Notes under the pieces: model-generated | Database searches by the model: none | What the model was told of the DNA's origin: nothing | The model's input: the letters and a program-made list of their open reading frames with translations, nothing else | Program-made: the position numbers and the translations under genes | Shown: piece after piece, positions 24,194 to 32,748 of the stretch | How the letters are laid out: each line of letters begins with the position of its first letter | Numbering within the stretch: the stretch's first letter is position 1 | DNA from: Labilibaculum sp041595635 | Lineage (GTDB): Bacteria; Bacteroidota; Bacteroidia; Bacteroidales; Marinifilaceae | NCBI RefSeq assembly: GCF_041595635.1 | Contig: NZ_JBFHJW010000001.1 | Span: forward strand, 1-64,000 | Length of the DNA: 64,000 bases | Direction of reading: 5' to 3'

Positions 24194-24208
24194 TCAAAGC
24201 CTGTGCCA
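24194..24208 (-). promoter_or_regulatory. Sigma-54-like element upstream of dnaK
   Basis: On the minus strand TGGCAC-AGGCT-TTGA matches the -24/-12 consensus TGGCAC-N5-TTGC in all but the final base. It lies about 70 bases before the dnaK ATG. The loss of the -12 C weakens the call. Confidence 0.25.
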
Positions 24209-24411
24209 TTAGTTATTTTGCCAAAAGAGGTGTTATTCTGGCATTGGAAGTAATTTTTTTTGGATTTGTATGACATGCTTTCTGCCAAAAAGACAGAATT
24301 TCATCATTCTGACTTTCTTTGAAGAAGAGAAATTCAGATGCACCGAGGACAGCGTAAAAAGAATACATTCAAGCTCATGCTAAAATTGCTAACAGCTTGT
24401 TTCCTTTCTTC

Positions 24412-24441
24412 TTGTCGCTTATGTCTTATTTTATACCTTTG
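24412..24441 (+). promoter_or_regulatory. Promoter upstream of panB
   Basis: TTG (24412-24414), a 19-base spacer and TACCTTTG (24434-24441) fit the Bacteroidota -33/-7 consensus exactly. It would give a leader of about 215 bases before panB; no riboswitch fold is recognisable in that leader. Confidence 0.55.
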
Positions 24442-24665
24442 CAATTTAGTAGTAAGGACTAAGAATAATATTTTATTGACGAGATACATCGCAAATGTTT
24501 TCTTTTACAAAGGAAATTATTTGTTGAGTTTTCGTTCAGATTATTAGATAACCATATTAATTGTATATTTCAATGTGAGAGCTTAGGATCTAGTTCAAGC
24601 TAAGTTTATTGACCTAATGATGATTCGACTTACATGGGTATTGTTAAGATTAAAATTTTAAAAAA

Positions 24666-25484
24666 ATGTCAATCCATAAAGCGTCGGCTAAGAGAGTTAC
24701 GACACATGTACTTTCAGAAATGAAATTGAAGGGTGAGAAAATATCAATGCTTACTTCCTATGATTTTTCCATGGCAACCATTGTTGATAGAGCTGGAATA
24801 GATGTGATTCTGGTTGGTGATTCAGCCTCTAATGTAATGGCCGGACACGAAACAACTTTGCCAATTACATTGGATCAAATGATTTATCATGGTGCATCGG
24901 TTGTTAGAGCTGTGCAGAGAGCTTTGGTGGTTGTCGATCTTCCTTTTGGAACCTATCAGGGTAACTCAAAAGAAGCCTTGAACTCTTCTATTCGTATTAT
25001 GAAAGAAGCTAGTGCCGATGCAGTTAAATTAGAAGGCGGTCGTGAAGTTCTGGAATCAGTAAATCGTATTCTTTCTGCTGGAATCCCAGTAATGGGACAT
25101 TTAGGTTTAACACCACAGTCGATTCATAAGTTTGGAACCTATGCCGTTCGTGCCAAAGAGGAAGAAGAGGCACAAAAATTAGTCGAAGATGCTATCATGT
25201 TGGAAGAAGCAGGTTGTTTTGCTCTTGTTTTGGAAAAAATTCCTGCTTCTTTAGCTGCTAAAGTAGCCAAAAGCGTTAGCATTCCAGTGATTGGAATTGG
25301 TGCTGGTGGCGGTGTTGATGGTCAGGTTTTAGTCCTGCACGATATGTTAGGCATCACTCAGGAATTTTCTCCTCGTTTCTTGCGTCGATATCATAATTTA
25401 TTCGCGGAAATACAAGGAGCTGTAGAAACCTATATCGGGGATGTGAAATCAAAAGATTTCCCGAACGAAAGAGAACAATACTAA
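24666..25484 (+). CDS. panB: 3-methyl-2-oxobutanoate hydroxymethyltransferase
   Basis: 272 residues, normal for PanB. It transfers a hydroxymethyl group from methylene-tetrahydrofolate to 2-oxoisovalerate to give ketopantoate, the first step of pantothenate/CoA synthesis. Visible signatures are SMLTSYDFSMATIVDRAGID near 28-47, VGDSASNVMAGHETT (metal-binding Asp), KLEGG and the GIGAGGGVDGQVLVLHDMLG segment near 218-237. It is followed 23 bases later by an RNA pseudouridine synthase gene on the same strand, probably co-transcribed. Confidence 0.97.
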   Translation: MSIHKASAKRVTTHVLSEMKLKGEKISMLTSYDFSMATIVDRAGIDVILVGDSASNVMAGHETTLPITLDQMIYHGASVVRAVQRALVVVDLPFGTYQGNSKEALNSSIRIMKEASADAVKLEGGREVLESVNRILSAGIPVMGHLGLTPQSIHKFGTYAVRAKEEEEAQKLVEDAIMLEEAGCFALVLEKIPASLAAKVAKSVSIPVIGIGAGGGVDGQVLVLHDMLGITQEFSPRFLRRYHNLFAEIQGAVETYIGDVKSKDFPNEREQY

Positions 25485-25507
25485 TTCATAATTATTAGTT
25501 TAAAAAG

Positions 25508-26206
25508 ATGGCGAAAGAAAAATTGGATATATTATTCGAAGACAACCATATAATTGCTGTAAATAAAAGATGTGGCGATATTGTTCAGGGGGATAAAACA
25601 GGCGATGAGCCGTTAAGCGAAAAGGTAAAAGCTTATATAAAGGAGAAGTACAACAAACCTGGAGATGTATTTTTAGGCGTACCACATCGTATTGATAGAC
25701 CCGTGAGTGGAGTTGTTCTGTTTGCCAAAACAAGCAAAGCCTTAACGCGCTTAAGCATGATGTTTCAGCAGAAGGATAAAGAAATTAGTAAGATCTATTG
25801 GGCAATTGTTCAAAAATGCCCTCGTTTGGAAGAGGAAAGATTAACTCATTATTTGTTGAAAAATGAGGAGAGGAACAGAACCAATGCTTTCGATAAACTT
25901 AAAAAAGGAGCTAAAGAAGCCGTTTTAGATTACAAGTTAATTACTCGTTCGCAGAACTATTTCTTATTGGAAGTTACTTTACATACTGGGCGTCATCATC
26001 AGATTCGAGCACAGCTGGCCAAAATTGGTGTTCCCATTCGTGGGGATTTGAAGTATGGAGCTCCCCGATCGAAATCTGGAGGTGGAATTGGACTTCATGC
26101 TCGTGAAATTTCTTTCATTCATCCGGTAAAGCAAGAGCCCATTAAGATTGTTGCTCCAGTACCTAAGAATGATAATTTGTGGAGAGAATTAGATAAGTTA
26201 GTCTAA
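25508..26206 (+). CDS. RluA-family RNA pseudouridine synthase
   Basis: 232 residues containing only the catalytic PseudoU_synth_2 domain, without an S4 domain. The catalytic motif is VPHRIDRPVSGVVLFAKTS (about 58-76; Asp in HRID), and the C-terminal TGRHHQIRAQL and GDLKYGAP motifs are present. It isomerises uridine in rRNA or tRNA; which site cannot be told without comparison. It is downstream of panB and ends before a strong terminator shared with cdd. Confidence 0.93.
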   Translation: MAKEKLDILFEDNHIIAVNKRCGDIVQGDKTGDEPLSEKVKAYIKEKYNKPGDVFLGVPHRIDRPVSGVVLFAKTSKALTRLSMMFQQKDKEISKIYWAIVQKCPRLEEERLTHYLLKNEERNRTNAFDKLKKGAKEAVLDYKLITRSQNYFLLEVTLHTGRHHQIRAQLAKIGVPIRGDLKYGAPRSKSGGGIGLHAREISFIHPVKQEPIKIVAPVPKNDNLWRELDKLV

Positions 26207-26221
26207 AGATTAAAGAAATAC

Positions 26222-26260
26222 AAAAAGGCTGATGCATTTGAATTGCATCAGCCTTTTTTG
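26222..26260. terminator. Bidirectional terminator
   Basis: AAAAAGGCTGATGCA (26222-26236) and its exact complement (26244-26258) form a 15-bp stem with As on one side and Ts on the other. It ends the panB operon on the plus strand and is placed to stop cdd readthrough from the right. Confidence 0.9.
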
Positions 26261-26401
26261 TATCCAATTTTTGTCAGTGATTTTCAATTAATCTGCGAAA
26301 ATATCAATTGCATGTTAATGTGAGCTTTTCTTTTTACTATTTTATTATAGAGAGAAAAGAAATAACAACAGCGCACAGCAAAGTTCTGACTGCTTATAAA
26401 A

Positions 26402-26887
26402 CTATTCGTCCAACATTTCTTTATCGAAGAAAATAGGTAGTAATTCCCGAATACTCTCCACAATTTTGATCTTTTTCTCTCCACAAAGAATCACTTTGAT
26501 CGGTTGCTTGTATCGAGCTTCGGTTTCCAGTAAAACCTGACGACACGAGCCGCAAGGAGGAACTGGAGTTTCTAAAAAGCTGCCATTTGTTCTGGCTGTA
26601 ATAGCAATCGCTTGCACAGGTACATTGGGAAACTTGGCGTTGGCATAAAAAATAGCAACACGTTCGGCACATAAGCCCGAAGGATAAGCCGAATTCTCCT
26701 GATTGTTTCCCTGTATTATTTCGCCATTGTTTAATTGCACAGCTGCTCCTACATTAAATTTTGAGTAGGGAGCATAGGAGTTAAGAGCTGTTTCTTTGGC
26801 ATTTTTTACCAACAACTGATCCTGTTGTGATAGTTCGTTCACACTATCGTATTCAATTACTGTAGTAATAATTTGAGTTTTCTTCAT
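26402..26887 (-). CDS. cdd: Cytidine deaminase
   Basis: 161 residues, the homotetrameric type. Zinc ligands and catalytic Glu are in CAERVAIF (about 77-84) and PCGSCRQVLLE (about 118-128); the substrate motif NSAYPSG and FNVGAAV are present. It deaminates cytidine and deoxycytidine to uridines in pyrimidine salvage. It is monocistronic, facing the RluA-type gene tail to tail. Confidence 0.96.
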   Translation of the reverse strand: MKKTQIITTVIEYDSVNELSQQDQLLVKNAKETALNSYAPYSKFNVGAAVQLNNGEIIQGNNQENSAYPSGLCAERVAIFYANAKFPNVPVQAIAITARTNGSFLETPVPPCGSCRQVLLETEARYKQPIKVILCGEKKIKIVESIRELLPIFFDKEMLDE

Positions 26888-27202
26888 TGATTTTCTGTTT
26901 GCTCAGATTGTTTTTTTGTTGATTACTGTTTTCACTTTTAAAAGTGAAGCCTTGTGTCCATTTTAAAGGCTAATTAAATCAATACTTCTGGAAATTAATA
27001 TATCGTTTTCAATGAATATCGTTAACAAGTATAAAAGGGTGTTTTGCACCTCAAAAATAAAATGTTAATTAAATAAATCGTTTAAACTAACGGAGGATAA
27101 CAGGATTGTTCTATTTTTATGGTTGTTTTGGAAATTGAGGCTAATATATGGAATAATAGATTCATTTCCCATTTTTAACATGATTCAAATAATCTTCAAG
27201 GA
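26888..27202. other. Divergent intergenic region cdd / glucosaminidase
   Basis: 315 AT-rich bases between divergent genes, expected to hold both promoters. No strong -33/-7 pair or dyad stands out and no coding frame is supported. Confidence 0.4.
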
Positions 27203-28135
27203 ATGAAAAGAGCTTTTTTATACCTCTTACTAAGTATTGTGGCAACTACCAGCATTTTTGCCAGCGGATTAACAAGGAAAGAATACATACAGAAATACCA
27301 ATCTTTGGCTGTTCAAGAAATGTTGAGAACAGGAATTCCTGCAAGCATAACTTTGGCACAAGGTTTATTGGAGTCGGGAAATGGAAATTCGTTGCTAGCT
27401 ACAAAAGGCAATAATCATTTTGGAATTAAGTGTCATGATTGGTCGGGGCCGAGTATGAAAATGGACGATGATCGCAGAAATGAATGCTTTCGAAAATACG
27501 ATCATGCTTACGATTCGTACAAAGATCACTCTGAATTTTTAACCACTCGTTCGCGTTATGCTTTTTTGTTTAAATATGATTCCGACGATTATAAGGGCTG
27601 GGCGCATGGTTTGAAAAAAGCTGGATATGCAACCGATCCTAGCTATGCACATCGATTGATAAAGATTATTGAAGAGGAAGGTTTGCATCGGTTGGATCAA
27701 AAAGGAAAGGGTGATAATTTGATTATTGAAGAGCCTGAGGATCCCTATTTGGCGGATATTGATTCAGATCTGGAAATTGATCCTTTTGGTGCTCGTTTGG
27801 AAATTGCCAATGGAATTCACTACATTCTTACTAAAAAGGGTGATACCTTTTACAGTATTGAGAAAAATTTAGGCGTTACTCGAAAAAAACTGTTGAGATA
27901 TAACGATTTGCCTAAGAATTACATACTTCAGGTAAATCAGAGATTGTACTTACATAATAAACGTGGTAGAGCAGCTCGAGGATATAATTTTCATAGAGCA
28001 AAAGAAGGAGAAAACTTGTATGGAATAGCCCAGGAATATGGTGTGAAGCTGAAAAAGGTGTGCAAGTTTAATGGTGTGAAAAAAGATTATAGAGTGGTAG
28101 TTGGAGAAAGAATCTGGCTGCGAAAAAGAAGATAA
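27203..28135 (+). CDS. Secreted glucosaminidase with two LysM domains
   Basis: 310 residues. A signal peptide (1-20, ending IFASG) is followed by a FlgJ/glucosaminidase domain (about 25-160) with the catalytic Glu in LAQGLLESGNGNSLLA and the NNHFGIKC motif. Two LysM repeats follow (about 205-250 and 263-306: HYILTKKGDTFYSIEKNLG; NFHRAKEGENLYGIAQEYG). It should cut peptidoglycan glycan strands in the periplasm, in growth or separation. It ends at a perfect terminator. The domain order is common in Bacteroidota. Confidence 0.93.
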   Translation: MKRAFLYLLLSIVATTSIFASGLTRKEYIQKYQSLAVQEMLRTGIPASITLAQGLLESGNGNSLLATKGNNHFGIKCHDWSGPSMKMDDDRRNECFRKYDHAYDSYKDHSEFLTTRSRYAFLFKYDSDDYKGWAHGLKKAGYATDPSYAHRLIKIIEEEGLHRLDQKGKGDNLIIEEPEDPYLADIDSDLEIDPFGARLEIANGIHYILTKKGDTFYSIEKNLGVTRKKLLRYNDLPKNYILQVNQRLYLHNKRGRAARGYNFHRAKEGENLYGIAQEYGVKLKKVCKFNGVKKDYRVVVGERIWLRKRR

Positions 28136-28137
28136 TT

Positions 28138-28174
28138 AGAAAATCCGATTCGAAAGAATCGGATTTTCTTTTGG
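28138..28174 (+). terminator. Terminator of the glucosaminidase gene
   Basis: GAAAATCCGATTC (28139-28151) with its complement (28156-28168) around a GAAA loop, followed by T-rich sequence. Stem and tetraloop are textbook. Confidence 0.9.
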
Positions 28175-28366
28175 AAGGAAATCGTGAAGGTTTCGTTGAA
28201 TACTCTCATTTTAATATGCATAAATATTGTTGTTGAAATAATGTAAAGCCTTTGGATAATAGTGCGATATCCTGTAAATTCAACATTCATGGAATGCGCA
28301 TCTTAAAAGATCTGAGAAAAGTTAGATCTTTCTATTTCGCTTTTATTTTACCTTAAATTATAACTC

Positions 28367-31300
28367 ATGAATACTTTAACACACAACTTGAAAAAAGCTT
28401 GTTTTTTTATGTTGTTTGTGGGAATGCTATTTCAGCCCGAATTCCTGCACGCAAAAAAGAAAACGATAGAACCAGTAATCGATACCTTAATGAATTCGAG
28501 TCTGGTGAGTGGATTAAAATTCAGGAATATTGGTCCTGCAACCACTTCAGGTCGTATTGCTGATTTTGCTGTAAATCCAAACAATCATAGTGAATACTAC
28601 GTGGGAGTTGCTAGTGGTAATATCTTTAAAACCATTAACAATGGAACTACTTGGGAACCAGTTTTTGATAAGTATGGTTCCTATTCTATTGGCGTAGTAA
28701 CTATGGATCCGAATAACAGCAATGTAGTTTGGGCAGGAACAGGTGAGAACAATCATCAACGCGCTTTAGCTTATGGTGATGGCGTATATAAAACTATGGA
28801 TGCCGGTAAAAGCTGGAAGAATATGGGCTTGAAAGAATCTCGTCATGTTGGTGGTATTGTCATTGATCCTCGCAATTCGAATATTGTATTTGTGGCAGCC
28901 GAAGGTTCAGCTTGGGGCCCCGGAGGCGATCGCGGTTTGTACAAAACAACCGATGCTGGAGAAAGCTGGAAGAAGGTTTTAAATATCAGTGAAAACACAG
29001 GAGTGAACAATGTGATTATCGATCCTGTTGATCCTGATATCATGTATGCCACATCGGAACAACGTCGTCGTCATGTTTATGGAAAAATAAATGGTGGCCC
29101 AGAATCAGCTATCTACAAATCAACCGATGGTGGTGAGAATTGGCGGAAATTAAAATCCGGTTTGCCAAGTGTTGATATGGGAGGAATGGGAATTGCCGTT
29201 TCGCCTGTGAATCACAATTATGTGTATGCCATAATTGAGGCTGCTGAAGATAAAAGTGGTTTTTTCCGTTCAACGGATAGAGGTGAATCTTGGACGAAAA
29301 TGAGTGATCATGCAAGTAGCGGGCAATATTATAACGAGATTTATTGTGATCCGATTGATGTAGATAAAGTGTATTCGGTAGAGACTTACACCCATTTTAC
29401 CGAAGATGGTGGAAAAAGTTGGACCAAATTAGGTCTTAAAGACAGACATGTTGATGATCATGCCATTTGGATTGATCCGAGCGATACGAATCATTTCATG
29501 ATAGGTGGCGATGGCGGAATCTACGAAAGTTTTGATGCAGGAGAAAACTATGTGTTCAAATGCAATCTTTCTGTAACACAATTTTACCGTGTTCAGGTAG
29601 ATAATGCATTGCCATTTTACAATGTTTACGGCGGAACTCAGGATAACAATACGCTTGGTGGACCTTCTCAGAATATCAGTAAAAAAGGAGTGACAAATGC
29701 CGATTGGGAGCCAATTTTGGGTGGTGATGGCTTTTGGGCTCAAATAGATCCAACAGATCCAAATATTATTTATTGCGAATATCAGTACGGGAACTTATAT
29801 CGTTACGATAGAAAAAGTGGCGAGAAAATTGAGATTAAAGCTAGAGAGCCAAAAGGAGAACCAGCTTACAAATGGAATTGGAATGCTCCGGTAATTATCA
29901 GCAGCCATAAAAACACAAGATTGTATGCTGCGGCTAATAAGTTGTTCCAAAGCGACGATCGTGGAAATACCTGGAAAACCATTAGTGGTGACTTAACTAC
30001 GGGTAAAGATCGTGATTCTTTTAAAATAATGGGTCAATATTGGTCGGCCGATGCTGTAAAAAAACATGTATCAACCTCTCAATTCGGAACTATTATTTCC
30101 TTGGTAGAATCTCCTTTGAAAGAGAATTTGTTATACGCTGGAACCGATGATGGATTGATTCAGGTGAGTGATAACGGTGGCGATCAGTGGACGAAGCATT
30201 CTTCCTTTCCTGGAATTCCACAATATACATATGTGAGTGATTTACAACCTTCGAAGCACAATGAAAATATCATTTATGCATCTTTCGATAATCGCAAGCG
30301 AGATGATTTTAAACCCTATATTTTAAAGAGTGCTGATAAAGGGAATACTTGGGTGAATATAGCAGGAAATCTTCCTGAGAATGGAACGATACATACCATT
30401 GAACAAGATTTTATTGATCCTGAATTGTTATTTGTGGGAACAGAATTTGGCGTGTTTTTTACCAAAGATGAAGGAAAAAGTTGGATTCAATTAAAAGCTG
30501 GAATCCCAACCATTGCTGTTCGCGATTTGACCATTCAGAAGCGCGAAGGCGATTTGGTTGCAGCCAGTTTTGGCCGTGGTTTCTTTATTTTAGATGATTA
30601 TTCAGCTTTGCGAAGTGTCAATTCTCAAATGATCGAGAAAGAGGCTCAGCTTTTCCCCGTAAAGGATGCCTTAATGTACATCCAAAAAGGAGGAAAGAGA
30701 AGTATGGGAGCGACCTATTTTACAGCTCCAAATCCTACTTTTGGTGCTGCTTTTACCTACTATTTAAAAGAAGTACCTAAAACGGCAAAACAAATTCGAA
30801 ACGAGAAGGAAAAAGAGCTTTCTAAAGCAGGTTCGTATATTCCTCAGCCAAGTTGGAAAGAGATGGAGGATGAGGCGAAAGAAGTAGCGCCATATCTTGT
30901 TTTTGTTGTGAAAGATAAGGATGGTAATAAAGTTCGAAAAATTACGACTCCAGCTAAAAAGGGAATCAATAGAATCTATTGGGATATTCGTTATCAGTCG
31001 CTTAATCCGGTAAACGACAGCGAATTTAAGCCGACTAAAGAAGCAAGATCGGGTATGTTGGTAATGCCGGGAGTTTATCAGGTGGAAATGGGAATAGTAA
31101 GCAAAGGCGAATACAAACTATTGGCAGATGCCGTTTCTTTTAAGGCAGTGACCTTAAACAATACAAGTTTACCAGCCGAGGATCGTGCTGCTTTGGTTGC
31201 TTTTCAACAAAAAGTGGCTGATATGTCGAGAACTATCCAGGGAAGTATGCAGTTGAATAATGCGTATAAAAGCAAAATGAACGCAATAAAAATGGCGCTA

Positions 31301-31660
31301 TTGCAAACGCCTGATGCTAGCGAAAGTTTAAGTACAAAAGTAAAGAATTTACAAGCAGAAGTTGATGCGATCGATTTCTTATTCAATGGGGTAGAGGCTC
31401 GTGCCAGCTGGGAAGAAATTCCTCCTGCGCAAATTCCAATATCGAATAGAATTGGAAATATTGTAGGTGCGCATTGGGCGAGTACATCAGCAGTAACGCA
31501 AACGCAAAAAGAACAATTCGAAATTCTAAAAGAAGAATTTCCTGCTGCTTTGGAGCGATTGAAGAAATTGTCTGCCGATATTCAAAAAGTGGAAGCAGAA
31601 CTGGAAGCTTTGGGAGCTCCATGGACTCCAGGGAGAATACCTACTTACAAAGATGAATAA
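28367..31660 (+). CDS. Large secreted BNR-repeat / sortilin-like protein
   Basis: 1097 residues with a signal peptide (about 1-29, ending FLHA). Residues about 40-780 carry many BNR/Asp-box repeats: S-x-D-x-G-x-x-W forms such as TDAGESWKKV, STDGGENWRK, STDRGESWTK, EDGGKSWTK, SADKGNTWVN. These build a sortilin/Vps10-like beta-propeller. The C-terminal 300 residues contain an FlgD-like beta segment (about 850-925) and a helical coiled coil. Annotators often call this family glycosyl hydrolase, but no hydrolase active site is evident. It is probably periplasmic or surface exposed and is monocistronic, with its own terminator. Confidence 0.9.
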   Translation: MNTLTHNLKKACFFMLFVGMLFQPEFLHAKKKTIEPVIDTLMNSSLVSGLKFRNIGPATTSGRIADFAVNPNNHSEYYVGVASGNIFKTINNGTTWEPVFDKYGSYSIGVVTMDPNNSNVVWAGTGENNHQRALAYGDGVYKTMDAGKSWKNMGLKESRHVGGIVIDPRNSNIVFVAAEGSAWGPGGDRGLYKTTDAGESWKKVLNISENTGVNNVIIDPVDPDIMYATSEQRRRHVYGKINGGPESAIYKSTDGGENWRKLKSGLPSVDMGGMGIAVSPVNHNYVYAIIEAAEDKSGFFRSTDRGESWTKMSDHASSGQYYNEIYCDPIDVDKVYSVETYTHFTEDGGKSWTKLGLKDRHVDDHAIWIDPSDTNHFMIGGDGGIYESFDAGENYVFKCNLSVTQFYRVQVDNALPFYNVYGGTQDNNTLGGPSQNISKKGVTNADWEPILGGDGFWAQIDPTDPNIIYCEYQYGNLYRYDRKSGEKIEIKAREPKGEPAYKWNWNAPVIISSHKNTRLYAAANKLFQSDDRGNTWKTISGDLTTGKDRDSFKIMGQYWSADAVKKHVSTSQFGTIISLVESPLKENLLYAGTDDGLIQVSDNGGDQWTKHSSFPGIPQYTYVSDLQPSKHNENIIYASFDNRKRDDFKPYILKSADKGNTWVNIAGNLPENGTIHTIEQDFIDPELLFVGTEFGVFFTKDEGKSWIQLKAGIPTIAVRDLTIQKREGDLVAASFGRGFFILDDYSALRSVNSQMIEKEAQLFPVKDALMYIQKGGKRSMGATYFTAPNPTFGAAFTYYLKEVPKTAKQIRNEKEKELSKAGSYIPQPSWKEMEDEAKEVAPYLVFVVKDKDGNKVRKITTPAKKGINRIYWDIRYQSLNPVNDSEFKPTKEARSGMLVMPGVYQVEMGIVSKGEYKLLADAVSFKAVTLNNTSLPAEDRAALVAFQQKVADMSRTIQGSMQLNNAYKSKMNAIKMALLQTPDASESLSTKVKNLQAEVDAIDFLFNGVEARASWEEIPPAQIPISNRIGNIVGAHWASTSAVTQTQKEQFEILKEEFPAALERLKKLSADIQKVEAELEALGAPWTPGRIPTYKDE

Positions 31661-31683
31661 AGATCATAAATTGAAACAAATAG

Positions 31684-31716
31684 AAAGGGATAAATCAGAT
31701 GGTTTATCCCTTTTGT
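31684..31716 (+). terminator. Terminator of the BNR-repeat gene
   Basis: AAAGGGATAAA (31684-31694) pairs with TTTATCCCTTT (31703-31713) and runs into Ts. Confidence 0.85.
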
Positions 31717-31736
31717 ATTTTCGAAATTAGTAGTAG

Positions 31737-32129
31737 CTATTCTAATAATTCTTTGGTTCGGCTGAGTAGAAGCGAATCGGCGAACTGTATCGCGGTAATT
31801 GTAAGTAGTACAAAAGCAATCGGGAACTTAAAAGTAAGGGCATAATTGAGAAGAACATCGGCCATGTCAATTTCAAAATAGAAGAGGATACCGATAGCAA
31901 AACCTATAATTACAAGCAAACCAAGACTCATTATAGCATGTTTAAGCAGCGCCTCGCGAATCGATTTGCGTTTTTCCATCCGCTCAGTCACCTGGTCGGC
32001 AAAGTTCGTAGGAATGGCAATCTCAAAATCATCATTCAAACATTCCTTTAGCAGGTCGTCCAACAAAATTCCTTCCTTCCCAGTGAATTCTGTTTCCTCA
32101 AATTTATCTTGATTCGTATGCATATTCAT
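31737..32129 (-). CDS. Small two-helix membrane protein (130 aa)
   Basis: 130 residues: an acidic soluble N-terminus (1-60) with IPTNFADQVTERMEKRK, then two transmembrane helices (about 66-86 and 98-116). I recognise no specific family. The shape (short N-terminal segment followed by PxxFADQVxERM and membrane helices) resembles proteins encoded next to ECF sigma factors in Bacteroidota, but no sigma gene adjoins it here. It is divergent from the small membrane protein at 32154, with 24 bases between starts. Confidence 0.65.
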   Translation of the reverse strand: MNMHTNQDKFEETEFTGKEGILLDDLLKECLNDDFEIAIPTNFADQVTERMEKRKSIREALLKHAIMSLGLLVIIGFAIGILFYFEIDMADVLLNYALTFKFPIAFVLLTITAIQFADSLLLSRTKELLE

Positions 32130-32153
32130 TCAATTATTACTTTTGTGCAAACA

Positions 32154-32426
32154 ATGTCTTCACATTTTTTAAAGAGAAAAATTATTAAAACAGGTCACTT
32201 CGATCGTGCAGAGATTTTGGATCAAAATACAGACGTAGAAGTAAAGAAACAAGTAAAGTATGATCAATATCCAGCATTAAAATGGGGATTGGTAGCCTTT
32301 TTTGGAGGATTAGGATTTATAGTATTAGAACTATTAGGCACACAATATCCTGAATTTACCAGATATCGAAGTGCTATGCCTTACGGAATTTTCTTCATGT
32401 ATACATCGATTGGTTTTTTACTGTAA
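32154..32426 (+). CDS. Small membrane protein, possibly cut short by a stop codon (90 aa)
   Basis: 90 residues from ATG 32154 (MSSHFLKRKIIKTGHFDRAE); an upstream ATG at 32109 would overlap the divergent gene's start and is less likely. Two hydrophobic helices are present (about 45-62 and 72-90; the second contains MPYGIFFMYTSIGFLL). The TAA at 32424-32426 falls at the end of the last helix. The same frame then continues YLIMSKKAKNIFSK to a second TAA at 32471, a positive-inside tail as expected for such a helix. The natural protein may thus be 105 residues with a nonsense change. Family unknown. Confidence 0.55.
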   Translation: MSSHFLKRKIIKTGHFDRAEILDQNTDVEVKKQVKYDQYPALKWGLVAFFGGLGFIVLELLGTQYPEFTRYRSAMPYGIFFMYTSIGFLL

Positions 32427-32748
32427 TACCTAATAATGAGTAAAAAAGCAAAAAATATTTTTTCGAAATAAATAGTATGCACAAAAGCTTCATCGAATTT
32501 TTCAGATGGAGCTTTCTGCTTTGTAATAGGATTGTTTACGATAAAAAAGAAGCCATCTATTTGAGCAGAAACAAGTGTTCGCTTCAAGTAGATGGTTTCT
32601 ATTTTTAATTCCTATGTCGGAAGATTACTTTGTATTTTTTTAGTTGTAAAGAATGCATACCCAGCTCAGTGGAGACTAATGACTTTCACTACCTTTCATC
32701 ATCGAATAGTCTTAAAATGCAGCCTTCCTTCTGTTTTTACTGGCTCAA
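32427..32748. other. Intergenic region with a long imperfect hairpin
   Basis: No gene is supported. The sequence includes the in-frame continuation of the preceding gene (to 32471) and a large imperfect stem near 32551-32599 (GAAGCCATCTATTTGA against TCAAGTAGATGGTTTC) that may terminate transcription. Confidence 0.45.

Larger units (their letters stand above)
24123..24665. other. Divergent intergenic region dnaK / panB
   Basis: 540 bases without a convincing gene. It contains a -24/-12-like motif on the minus strand (24194-24208), an imperfect dyad TTCTG...CAGAA near 24281-24301, and a good plus-strand promoter (24412-24441). Short frames here do not look coding. Confidence 0.5.

Noticed and set aside
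24338..24547. Plus-strand frame of 69 codons between dnaK and panB
   Set aside because: Low-complexity translation overlapping a perfect -33/-7 promoter; no family or neighbour support.
28367..31660. Glycoside hydrolase or sialidase identity for the BNR protein
   Set aside because: Asp-box repeats alone form a propeller; the arginine triad and catalytic residues of sialidases are not evident.
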